Of a stretch of 64,000 nt of DNA, positions 45,745-53,132 are shown piece after piece. The stretch lies in NCBI RefSeq assembly GCF_900465315.1, contig NZ_UBIX01000013.1. One strand, written 5' to 3'. The number at the start of each line of letters is the position of its first letter. The first letter of the stretch is position 1. The stretch comes from Asaia bogorensis_B. Its GTDB lineage: Bacteria > Pseudomonadota > Alphaproteobacteria > Acetobacterales > Acetobacteraceae. A program made the position numbers and the translations under genes. The notes beneath the pieces were generated by a model. The model did no database searches and was not told the origin of the DNA. It worked only from the letters and a program-made list of their open reading frames with translations.

Positions 45745-45860
45745 GATGCGCAAGGTAACTGGCTGAACGTCTTGGGCCGAGGCGAAGCCTGGCCGCGCTA
45801 CGTACCTGAGATCATCGCAATCTCACCATGTTGCCGGGAGATCGAAAAGTCCGCGCGATG

Positions 45861-45888
45861 GGGGTGAGACCCCGGCGTATCTCGCCGG
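45861..45888. other. Two small hairpins between cdh and the transaminase
   Basis: GGGGT-GAG-ACCCC at about 45861-45873 and CCGGCG-TATCT-CGCCGG at 45872-45888 lie between the convergent stops. No T run, so a role in termination is only possible. Confidence 0.35.
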
Positions 45889-45900
45889 AGCCCAGCCTGA

Positions 45901-47220
45901 TTAGTCGATCGTCTTGAGGATGCGGCCGATCGTCTCGAAGATGCGATCGATCTCGTTCTTCTCGATGATCAGCGGCGGTGAAATGGCGAGGATGTCACCT
46001 GTGTAGCGCAGCAGCAGCCCTTCATGGAAAGCGCGCTCGAACACCTCGAAGGCCCGCGTCGTCTTGGCGACGCGGGGGGCGAGTTCGATACCGGCGACAA
46101 GCCCCTCGTTGCGGATATCGACCACATGGGGCGCACCCTTCAACGAATGGGCAGCCTCCTCGAAATACGGCGAGAGCGCGGCTGCGCGTTCGAACAGATG
46201 CTCCTCGGCGTAGGTGTCGAGTGTGGCAATGGCAGCAGCACAGGCGATGGGGTGGGCCGAATAGGTGTAGCCATGCGGCAGGTCGATGGCCTCGCGCGGT
46301 CCCTGCATGAACGCGTCGAAAATCTCGTCGGATACGATATTGGCACCCATCGGGATCGTACCGTTGGTAATACCCTTGGCCACCGTCATGATGTCAGGCA
46401 CGACGCCGTATTTCTCGGCGGCGAAAGACGCGCCCAGACGACCGAAACCGGTGATGACCTCATCGAAAATCAGCACGATGCCATGCTTAGTGCAGATCTC
46501 GCGCAGGCGTTTGAGATAGCCCTTCGGCGCTGGCAGCACGCCTGTCGAGCCAGCCATGGGCTCGACAATAACAGCCGCAATGTTCGAGGCGTCATGAAGG
46601 GCGACGATGCGCTCCAGATCGTCAGCCAGTTCCGCGCCATGTTCCGGCAGGCCGCGCGAGAAAGCGTTGCGACGCAGATCGAGCGTATGGGGCAGATGAT
46701 CCACCCCGGTCAGCAGCGAACCATAGAGCTTGCGATTGCCCGAAATGCCGCCGACCGAAATGCCGCCAAACCCGACGCCATGATAGGCGCGTTCACGCCC
46801 GATCAGGCGGGTGCGTGTGCCTTCGCCACGCAGGCGATGATAGGCGATGGCGATCTTGAGGGCCGTATCGCCTGCTTCAGAGCCGGAATTGCAGAAGAAA
46901 ACGTGGTTGAGCGGATTCGGGGCCAGGCGCGCGACACGGTCTGCGGCCTCGAAAGCCAGGGGGTGGCCCATCTGGAAAGCGGGGGCAAAATCGAGTGTCG
47001 CGACCGTCTTCTGCACGGCTTCCACGATACGTGGTGCCCCGTGGCCTGCATTGACGCACCAGAGTCCGGCGCAACCATCAAGGACTTCGCGGCCTTTATC
47101 ATCCCGGTAATACATACCTTTTGCCGAAACGAGCATGCGCGGGGCATCGCGAAACTGGCGATTGGCCGTGAAGGGCAGCCAGAGGGCGTCGTGATTGCTG
47201 TCGGCAAATGGTGTGGTCAT
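45901..47220 (-). CDS. Class III omega-amino acid:pyruvate aminotransferase
   Basis: A PLP-dependent transaminase of the beta-alanine/omega-amine group. 439 aa; LWLPFTANRQF at the N-terminus is the substrate-side motif of omega-amino acid:pyruvate transaminases. FCNSGSEAGDTALK binds PLP phosphate, IFDEVITGFGRLG holds the PLP-ring Asp, and the Schiff-base lysine is in VAKGITNGTIPMG. Start ATG 47220; the open frame to 47424 is not conserved. Beta-alanine is the end product of reductive pyrimidine breakdown, so the RutR-like regulator nearby is suggestive. Confidence 0.9.
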   Translation of the reverse strand: MTTPFADSNHDALWLPFTANRQFRDAPRMLVSAKGMYYRDDKGREVLDGCAGLWCVNAGHGAPRIVEAVQKTVATLDFAPAFQMGHPLAFEAADRVARLAPNPLNHVFFCNSGSEAGDTALKIAIAYHRLRGEGTRTRLIGRERAYHGVGFGGISVGGISGNRKLYGSLLTGVDHLPHTLDLRRNAFSRGLPEHGAELADDLERIVALHDASNIAAVIVEPMAGSTGVLPAPKGYLKRLREICTKHGIVLIFDEVITGFGRLGASFAAEKYGVVPDIMTVAKGITNGTIPMGANIVSDEIFDAFMQGPREAIDLPHGYTYSAHPIACAAAIATLDTYAEEHLFERAAALSPYFEEAAHSLKGAPHVVDIRNEGLVAGIELAPRVAKTTRAFEVFERAFHEGLLLRYTGDILAISPPLIIEKNEIDRIFETIGRILKTID

Positions 47221-47329
47221 TGTCTCGATCCGGCTCCTTGTGGAAACATCAGAAGAAAATCGTGGCACGGGGCGCAGGATCTGGAAAGTAAGAAGAACTT
47301 GCGCAAGCTTTAATTCGGCAGGGGGTAAG

Positions 47330-48487
47330 ATGGGTTCGGCTCGAGGGGCGCTGCTCGCGCTGGCAGTGGGGGCTTTTGCCATAGGCACGACCGAGTTCAC
47401 CCCGATGGGGTTGTTGCCGGTCATTGCCCAGGATCTTCACATCAGCGTGCCCAAGGCCGGGTCGCTTGTGAGCGCTTATGCCTTTGGTGTCATGCTGGGG
47501 GCACCCATCATGACGCTGCTGCTGGGGGCCGTATCGCGCAAGGCCGCCCTGGTCGGGCTGATGGGGCTTTACATTATCGGCAACCTTGGTGCCGGGCTCA
47601 GCCATAGCTATGCCGTTCTGATGATCTGGCGAGTGATTACCAGCCTGTCACACGGAGCGTTTTTCGGCCTCGGGGCTGTCGAGGCATCGAGTGTCGTGGC
47701 ACCCGAGCGTCGTGCCTCGGCGGTGGCGTCGATGTTCATGGGGCTGACCATCGCGAATATCTTCGGGGTGCCTGCGGCAACCTGGCTGGGCGACACCATG
47801 GGGTGGCGCAGCGCTTTCCTGGTGACGGCGCTGCTCGGCGCCCTGGCCGTGCTAGCCCTCAGCCTCGCCCTGCCACCACGGGGCAGCAATCCACGCCCGG
47901 ACATCCTTGGCGAATTGCGCGTTCTGGCGGGCGGTGAGGTGTTGCTGGCCCTTGCCGTCACCACGCTCGGTGCGGGGATCATGTTCGTTCTCTACACCTA
48001 TATCGCGCCCTTCCTGCATAGCATCACCCATGCCAGTGAGGGACTCGTCACCCTCGCGCTCATGACGATCGGCGTCGGTTTCAGCATTGGCGCAGCGCTT
48101 GGCGGTCGTCTGGCCGATCGCTCCACGCGTTTTGCCCTGTTGCTGATGCTCCCTGTGCTAGGTGGCATCATGCTGATCTACCCGTTTATTGCGGTCACGC
48201 CGATCGGTGCAATACTCGGTATTCTGGTCTGGAGTGCGGCCTCTTTCGCCATCATGCCAGCGTTGCAGATGCGCACGATGCAGGCGGCACAGCGCGCCCC
48301 GGCTCTGGCGTCGTCAGTCAATATCGGCGCGTTCAACCTTGGTAACGCGCTTGGTGCCTGGCTGGGCGGCGCGGTCCTGTATCAGGGGCTAGGCTATGGT
48401 GCTGTTTCGATGAGCGGTGCCGCACTCGCCGCGCTTGCTATCCTGATTGTTCTGCTCGTTCGTGTTCCGTCAATGGACCGAGGATAA
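47330..48487 (+). CDS. MFS transporter, DHA1 family (AraJ/SotB-like)
   Basis: A 385 aa proton-driven exporter with twelve hydrophobic segments. The N-terminal AIGTTEFTPMGLLPVIAQDL and the motif-C region near GIPAATWLGD-like sequence (FGVPAATWLGD near 142) match the AraJ/PbuE/SotB group, some of which export purine nucleosides or arabinose. ATG 47330 has AGGGGG just upstream. It diverges from the transaminase (109 bp) and converges on the TetR gene. Confidence 0.88.
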   Translation: MGSARGALLALAVGAFAIGTTEFTPMGLLPVIAQDLHISVPKAGSLVSAYAFGVMLGAPIMTLLLGAVSRKAALVGLMGLYIIGNLGAGLSHSYAVLMIWRVITSLSHGAFFGLGAVEASSVVAPERRASAVASMFMGLTIANIFGVPAATWLGDTMGWRSAFLVTALLGALAVLALSLALPPRGSNPRPDILGELRVLAGGEVLLALAVTTLGAGIMFVLYTYIAPFLHSITHASEGLVTLALMTIGVGFSIGAALGGRLADRSTRFALLLMLPVLGGIMLIYPFIAVTPIGAILGILVWSAASFAIMPALQMRTMQAAQRAPALASSVNIGAFNLGNALGAWLGGAVLYQGLGYGAVSMSGAALAALAILIVLLVRVPSMDRG

Positions 48488-48520
48488 ACCACCGGCAGGG
48501 CTTTCTCGGCAGGCCAGACG

Positions 48521-49138
48521 TCAGGCTGTTATGTCCTTCCGGGCGAGAACGAGGGCGAGGATTGTTTCCGCGGCAACATTGAAATCACTTTCTTCAAGCG
48601 TTTCCTTGCCGAGCAGGGCGGTTACCTGAGGCTGCATATCTGCATACCACTGGGTCATGGCCCAGAGGCAGAAGAGGAAATGCGTCGGATCGACCTGCGG
48701 AATCTCGCCCCGCTCCATCCAGACCCCGAATGTCTCACCGAACGGCGCTATCGCCTCACGCAGGGTTGTCGAGAGATAATCATGCAGGTAGCGCGCCCCT
48801 CCGATGATCTCATGCGCGAACAGGCGTGACGCATGGGGATTGGCACGTGAGAAGGCGAGCTTGGAGCCGATATAGGCGCGTAGGGCCGTAGAGGCTTTAT
48901 TTTCAGGGCGAAGCCAGATTTCGCATTCCCGAAGCCATTCCTGCACGGTGCGCCGGAGCACTTCCTGATACAGGGTCTCCTTGGTAGAGAAATAATAATG
49001 AATATTGGCTTTGGGAATACCAGCTTCCCGGGCCACGGCAGCAATGCTTGCACCGCTGAATCCATGTTCGGAGAAGATCTTTTCAGCGGCTTCCAGAATG
49101 GTCACGACCGCAATTTCCCGAGGCGCGCCCAAAATCAT
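48521..49138 (-). CDS. TetR-family transcriptional regulator (RutR-like)
   Basis: A 205 aa TetR repressor. The helix-turn-helix is GASIAAVAREAGIPKANIHYYFSTKETLY near residues 28-56. The C-terminal domain, with DPTHFLFCLWAMTQWYADMQPQV near 162, resembles RutR, which senses uracil/thymine and controls pyrimidine and purine genes in E. coli. ATG 49138 abuts AGGAG; a TTG at 49195 gives a longer version. It sits divergent to the purine-degradation operon 315 bp away, making that operon a candidate target (inference). Confidence 0.82.
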   Translation of the reverse strand: MILGAPREIAVVTILEAAEKIFSEHGFSGASIAAVAREAGIPKANIHYYFSTKETLYQEVLRRTVQEWLRECEIWLRPENKASTALRAYIGSKLAFSRANPHASRLFAHEIIGGARYLHDYLSTTLREAIAPFGETFGVWMERGEIPQVDPTHFLFCLWAMTQWYADMQPQVTALLGKETLEESDFNVAAETILALVLARKDITA

Positions 49139-49452
49139 CTCCTGACTGCTTCGTTGTATACGACCGTGTCTAGGCGGGTATTGGGGTATTTGCAAGTAGT
49201 TGCATCCCTATTCGGGCCACCTGAACCAGAATTTACAAAATAGGCTTTCGATGCGTTTGTGCACAAGAGGGATAGACGAAGAGGAGATGTTCTGTTTCAC
49301 TTGGGGAACGAGATATCAATACAGGACGGGGCAGGTATGAAAAACGATTGTTTGAGGCAAGGACATGCTCCGGCGCACCGGTCTTGTGAGCCGTCTCTAC
49401 AGCTGTGAAGATGGTGCAATTGTATCTTGGCTTCACAGGAGCGCCGCCTACC
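49139..49452. promoter_or_regulatory. Divergent control region between the TetR gene and the purine-degradation operon
   Basis: 314 bp without a convincing gene. Two tiny frames with purine-rich leaders (17 and 23 codons, from about 49287 and 49337) are noted but unsupported. No clear RutR-type palindrome (TTGACCA-N2-TGGTCAA) was found by eye. The region must hold the operon promoter. Confidence 0.4.
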
Positions 49453-50181
49453 ATGAATTATCCGTCTGTCGTCTGTTCGGTTTCTCGCCGGCGCTTAAAT
49501 CGTTTCGGGCGCGCATTGGCGCTTGCGGTTTTGCTTGGGGCACCGGCAGCGGGCTCCGCCCACGCGGCACCGGCCAATGTAGGTGATGCAGAGATTGCCG
49601 CTACCACCTACCATGATAGCGGGGCCTATGATCGTGAGTTCGCTGCCGTGGTCGAGGAGGCATCGGAGTGGGTTCGTTTGCGTGCCACGCATGTGAGCAA
49701 GCCGGCCATTGTCTTGGATATCGACGAGACATCGCTCTCCAACTGGCCCGAGATTCAGGCCAATCATTTTGCCTATTTTCATGATGGTCAGTGCGATGTC
49801 CTGCCCAAGGGACCGTGCGGCGTGATGGCCTGGGAAATGAGCGCCAAGGCGCAGGCCTTTCCCTCCACACTCGCTCTTTATCGTATGGCCCAGCAGCATG
49901 GCGTGTCGGTGTTTTTCGTGACCGGGCGCAGTGAGAACGAGCGTGCCGATACGGCGCGTAACCTTGAGACTGCGGGCTATAAGGGCTGGTCGGGCCTCGT
50001 GCTCAGGCCTGAGGGCAGCCATACGCCATCAGCCTCGGATTACAAGGCGGCGGCCCGAAGCGAAATCGAACAGGAGGGCTATCACATCATCGCCAATATC
50101 GGTGATCAGCCGTCCGATCTTACAGGTGGCCACGCCGAACGTGGTTTCCTTCTCCCCAATCCATTTTACCGGGTGCCCTGA
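49453..50181 (+). CDS. Secreted HAD acid phosphatase (class B / e(P4)-like)
   Basis: A 242 aa HAD phosphatase for the periplasm. A signal peptide (about residues 1-38, with a basic RRRLNRFGR stretch, a hydrophobic core ALALAVLLGAPAAG and cleavage near SAHA-A) precedes the catalytic DIDETSLSNW near 95. VTGRSE and GDQPSDL supply the later HAD motifs. Homologues dephosphorylate nucleotides and other monoesters. ATG 49453 gives a proper signal peptide; 49405 does not. Only one base separates its stop from the flavoprotein gene, making it the first gene of the purine operon. Confidence 0.85.
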   Translation: MNYPSVVCSVSRRRLNRFGRALALAVLLGAPAAGSAHAAPANVGDAEIAATTYHDSGAYDREFAAVVEEASEWVRLRATHVSKPAIVLDIDETSLSNWPEIQANHFAYFHDGQCDVLPKGPCGVMAWEMSAKAQAFPSTLALYRMAQQHGVSVFFVTGRSENERADTARNLETAGYKGWSGLVLRPEGSHTPSASDYKAAARSEIEQEGYHIIANIGDQPSDLTGGHAERGFLLPNPFYRVP

Positions 50182-50182
50182 C

Positions 50183-51625
50183 ATGCAGAACAAAGCGCTC
50201 CATGACCTCGCCGACCGGGTTCATGAGGATCTCCAGAAAATTGCCTATGCGTCGGGTCCATGGGTCTCGTCCACGCTGACCCACCATGGTGAGCCGGTGC
50301 TCGATGTTGCGGTGATCGGTGGCGGGCAGGGAGGTCTCTCGACCTCTTTCGCGCTTCGCCGCATTGGCGTGCATAACGTGCGGGTATTCGAGCGCGCAAA
50401 GAAGGGGCAGGCAGGTCCGTGGGTCACTTTTGCCCGGATGATCACGCTGCGTACGCCCAAGCATGTGACTGGCCCCGATCTCGGCATCCCCTCGCTGACG
50501 CCGCGAAGCTGGTTCGAGGCGCGTTACGGCAAGGATGCGTGGGAGTCACTGGGCAAGATCGACCGGCGCGACTGGCAGGCCTATCTCGACTGGTATGAGG
50601 AAACGCTTGCCCTGCCAGTGGAGCACGACCGTGAACTGGTCGATGTCGTCTGGCAGGATGGCCTGCTGCATCTGCAGTTCCGCTCGCAGGAGGGAGAGAT
50701 CTCTCACGTCTGGGCACGCCGCCTTGTGCTGGCGACCGGCATTGAGGGTAGCGGGTCATGGCATGTGCCGGAATTCATACGCGAGGCGGTTCCCAGCCAT
50801 CTCTACGCGCACACGCATCAGCCGATCGATTTCGAGGCGATGCGTGGCAAGCGTGTCGGTGTGCTCGGCGGCGGCGCCTCCGCATTCGATAATGCGGCGA
50901 CCGCGCTGGAAGCCGGTGCCAGTTCGGTTGCCGTCTGCATACGCCGCAAGACCCTGCCGCGCATCAACCCGTATCGCTGGATGGAAAATGCGGGTTTCCT
51001 GGCCCATTTCCCGGCGCTGCCCGATCTGACCCGCTGGCGCTTCATGCGCCGCATCTTCGATCTCAATCAGCCGCCGCCGCAGGACACATTCTGGCGTTGC
51101 AGCCGTCATGACGGGTTCAGCTTCCATGGCGATACGCCTTGGCTGGGCGCGCGCTGCGAGGGTGAGACCATTACCGTCGACACGCCTCACGGGACGATGG
51201 AATTTGACTTCCTGATTATCGGCACCGGCTTCGTGATCGATTTCACCAAGCGGCCGGAAACAGCCTCGTTTGCCGGAAACGTTGCGCTGTGGCGCGATCG
51301 TTTCGAGGCCCCAGAGGGCGAGGAAAGCGCCGTTCTGGACTCCTATCCCTATCTTGGCCCGCAGAGCCAGTTCCTGCCGCGCGACCCGGCTCATCCGGAT
51401 GCCGCCATGCTGGGGGCGATCTATAACTTTACCTTTGCGGCGACGCCGAGCATGGGACTTTCGGGCGCCTCGATCAGCGGCATGCGCTATGGCGTGGACC
51501 GCCTGGCCCGCTCGATTGCTTGCGACCTGTTTGTCCAGGATGGTGAAAAGCACCTTGAGAGCCTGCTCGCTTATGACGCGGAGGAACTCGTCAGTCTCGG
51601 TCGGGAGGGTGAGGAGCAGGCATGA
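50183..51625 (+). CDS. hpyO: FAD/NAD(P)-binding monooxygenase, probable HpyO-type urate hydroxylase
   Basis: Proposed first step of the operon's pathway: urate to 5-hydroxyisourate. 480 aa with a FAD-binding VAVIGGGQGG (43-51) and a second Rossmann motif VGVLGGGASAFDN (about 223-235), so it is a two-dinucleotide (class B-like) flavoprotein and not the single-domain HpxO. Known: HpyO of Xanthomonas is a flavoprotein urate hydroxylase unrelated to HpxO. Inferred: HiuH and UraD downstream need 5-hydroxyisourate, and no other urate-oxidising gene is here. I have not compared the sequences, so the name is provisional. Start 50183, one base after the phosphatase; the stop overlaps the next ATG. Confidence 0.62.
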   Translation: MQNKALHDLADRVHEDLQKIAYASGPWVSSTLTHHGEPVLDVAVIGGGQGGLSTSFALRRIGVHNVRVFERAKKGQAGPWVTFARMITLRTPKHVTGPDLGIPSLTPRSWFEARYGKDAWESLGKIDRRDWQAYLDWYEETLALPVEHDRELVDVVWQDGLLHLQFRSQEGEISHVWARRLVLATGIEGSGSWHVPEFIREAVPSHLYAHTHQPIDFEAMRGKRVGVLGGGASAFDNAATALEAGASSVAVCIRRKTLPRINPYRWMENAGFLAHFPALPDLTRWRFMRRIFDLNQPPPQDTFWRCSRHDGFSFHGDTPWLGARCEGETITVDTPHGTMEFDFLIIGTGFVIDFTKRPETASFAGNVALWRDRFEAPEGEESAVLDSYPYLGPQSQFLPRDPAHPDAAMLGAIYNFTFAATPSMGLSGASISGMRYGVDRLARSIACDLFVQDGEKHLESLLAYDAEELVSLGREGEEQA

Positions 51626-51795
51626 TTGACGAGGCCACGCTCAATGCGCGTGCGGCTGCGCTCGATCTGACGATTCCGGTCGATTGCCAGCCGGGCGTGC
51701 TGGAAAATCTCGCCTTGTTGGCGCGGTACCAGAAGCTCATCCTGTTGCTCGATCTGCCCGAGCGCACTGAGCCCGCTTTCGAGTATCATCCATGA
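51622..51795 (+). CDS. hpxX: AtzG/HpxX-like small protein (DUF4089)
   Basis: A 57-residue protein with 4 nt overlaps on both sides (ATGA at 51622 and at 51792). It resembles DUF4089/AtzG, a GatC-like small subunit that pairs with the AtzE amidase: PVDCQPGVLENLALLARYQKLI-type helices with a hydrophobic LLLDLP near 45. The family member AtzG stabilises 1-carboxybiuret hydrolase. The coupling to the following amidase makes the assignment strong despite the size. Confidence 0.82.
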   Translation: MIDEATLNARAAALDLTIPVDCQPGVLENLALLARYQKLILLLDLPERTEPAFEYHP

Positions 51796-53132
51796 ACGCC
51801 ATCGAGATTGCGCGCGCTGTCAGGTCGGGCGAACGCAGCGCCTTCGGCCTGATCGCGAACTGCCTCGACCGTGTCTCCCAGCGCGATGGTACCATCAATG
51901 CCGTCACGCGCCTCTTATCTGAGCGAGCGCTCGATCAGGCGCGCCGCATCGATGCTCTTGTGGCCGAAGGGATCGACCCCGGACCGCTGGCGGGTGTGCC
52001 TTTTGGCATCAAGGACCTGTTTGATGTGCAAGGTCTGGTCACTACGGCTGGGTCGACGGTTCTGGCCGGCGAAGCGCCGGCCGATTGCGATGCGCTGCTG
52101 GTCAGCAGGCTGATCGAGGCTGGTGCCATACCGCTCGCTACGACCAACATGGATGAATTTGCCTACGGTTTTGCGACAGACAATGCCCATTATGGCATCA
52201 CGAAAAACCCGCATGACAGCGCGCGTCTCGCCGGTGGGTCTTCCGGTGGGTCTGCGGCAGGTGTCGCTGCGGGATATTTCCCGCTCTCCCTCGGCTCCGA
52301 CACGAACGGCTCGATCCGTGTGCCGGCATCGCTTTGTGGTGTGTGGGGGCTGCGTGCCACACAGGGCCTGCTGCCGGTATCGGGGTCTTATCCTTTTGTC
52401 GCCAGTCTCGATACGGTCGGGCCTTTCACGGCAAGCGCTGCCGATATGCGGGTGATGGTGGAGGTATTGAGCGCGTCATCTCTGGCGCGGGTAGATGTTG
52501 CAGGGCTGAAAATGGCGCGGCTTGGCGGCTGGTTTGCCCAGGATATGTCGCCAGAAATGGAAACCGCTCTCGCGGCTTTCTGCACGGCCCTGTCGATACA
52601 TAGCGAGATCGTTCTGCCAGAGGTCGCAACGGCGCGTGCCGCAGCATTTGTTATCAGCGCATCCGAAGGGGCAGGTCTGCATCTCGATCGCCTGCGTCAC
52701 AGCCCGGAGCAGTATGACCCTGCGGTGCGTGATCGCCTGCTCGCAGGGGCTCTTGTGCCTGCGCCGCATGTTTTCAGGGCGCACAAGATCCGCCACTGGT
52801 TTCGCGAGCGTATGCATGAGGCCTTTCTTGAGGCGGATATTCTTGTTGCGCCCGCCGTGGTTGGCCCCGCGCCGCGGATCGATACGCCCGTCATCGAAAT
52901 TGGTGGTCAACCGGTTTCTGCGCGTGCCAATCTTGGCCTTTATACCCAGCCTCTCACTCTGGCCGGTTTCCCTGTCCTGACAGTACCTCTGGCCATTGAC
53001 GCTAATACCGGCAGCGGGATGCCGCTTGGCGTCCAGCTCGTGGCGCAGCCGGGGCGGGAAGATCGTCTTGTCGCGCTCGGTGAGGCGCTGGAACGCGCTG
53101 GCGTCGCTCGCGCCCGTATTCTGGAGGATTGA
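51792..53132 (+). CDS. hpxY: AtzE/HpxY-like amidase (amidase signature family)
   Basis: A 446 aa amidase-signature hydrolase with an intact catalytic triad: Lys74 in FGIKDLF, Ser150 in LAGGSSGGSAAG and the nucleophile Ser174 in DTNGSIRVPAS. AtzE hydrolyses 1-carboxybiuret in cyanurate breakdown, while HpxY of the Klebsiella hpxWXYZ purine operon has no settled substrate. With AtzG/HpxX upstream and HpxW downstream (1 nt overlap), a ureido acid such as allantoate, ureidoglycolate or oxalurate is a reasonable guess. Confidence 0.83.
   Translation: MNAIEIARAVRSGERSAFGLIANCLDRVSQRDGTINAVTRLLSERALDQARRIDALVAEGIDPGPLAGVPFGIKDLFDVQGLVTTAGSTVLAGEAPADCDALLVSRLIEAGAIPLATTNMDEFAYGFATDNAHYGITKNPHDSARLAGGSSGGSAAGVAAGYFPLSLGSDTNGSIRVPASLCGVWGLRATQGLLPVSGSYPFVASLDTVGPFTASAADMRVMVEVLSASSLARVDVAGLKMARLGGWFAQDMSPEMETALAAFCTALSIHSEIVLPEVATARAAAFVISASEGAGLHLDRLRHSPEQYDPAVRDRLLAGALVPAPHVFRAHKIRHWFRERMHEAFLEADILVAPAVVGPAPRIDTPVIEIGGQPVSARANLGLYTQPLTLAGFPVLTVPLAIDANTGSGMPLGVQLVAQPGREDRLVALGEALERAGVARARILED

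Noticed and set aside
46024..47313. 429-codon plus-strand frame opposite the omega-transaminase
   Set aside because: Antisense shadow; the transaminase has all PLP motifs.
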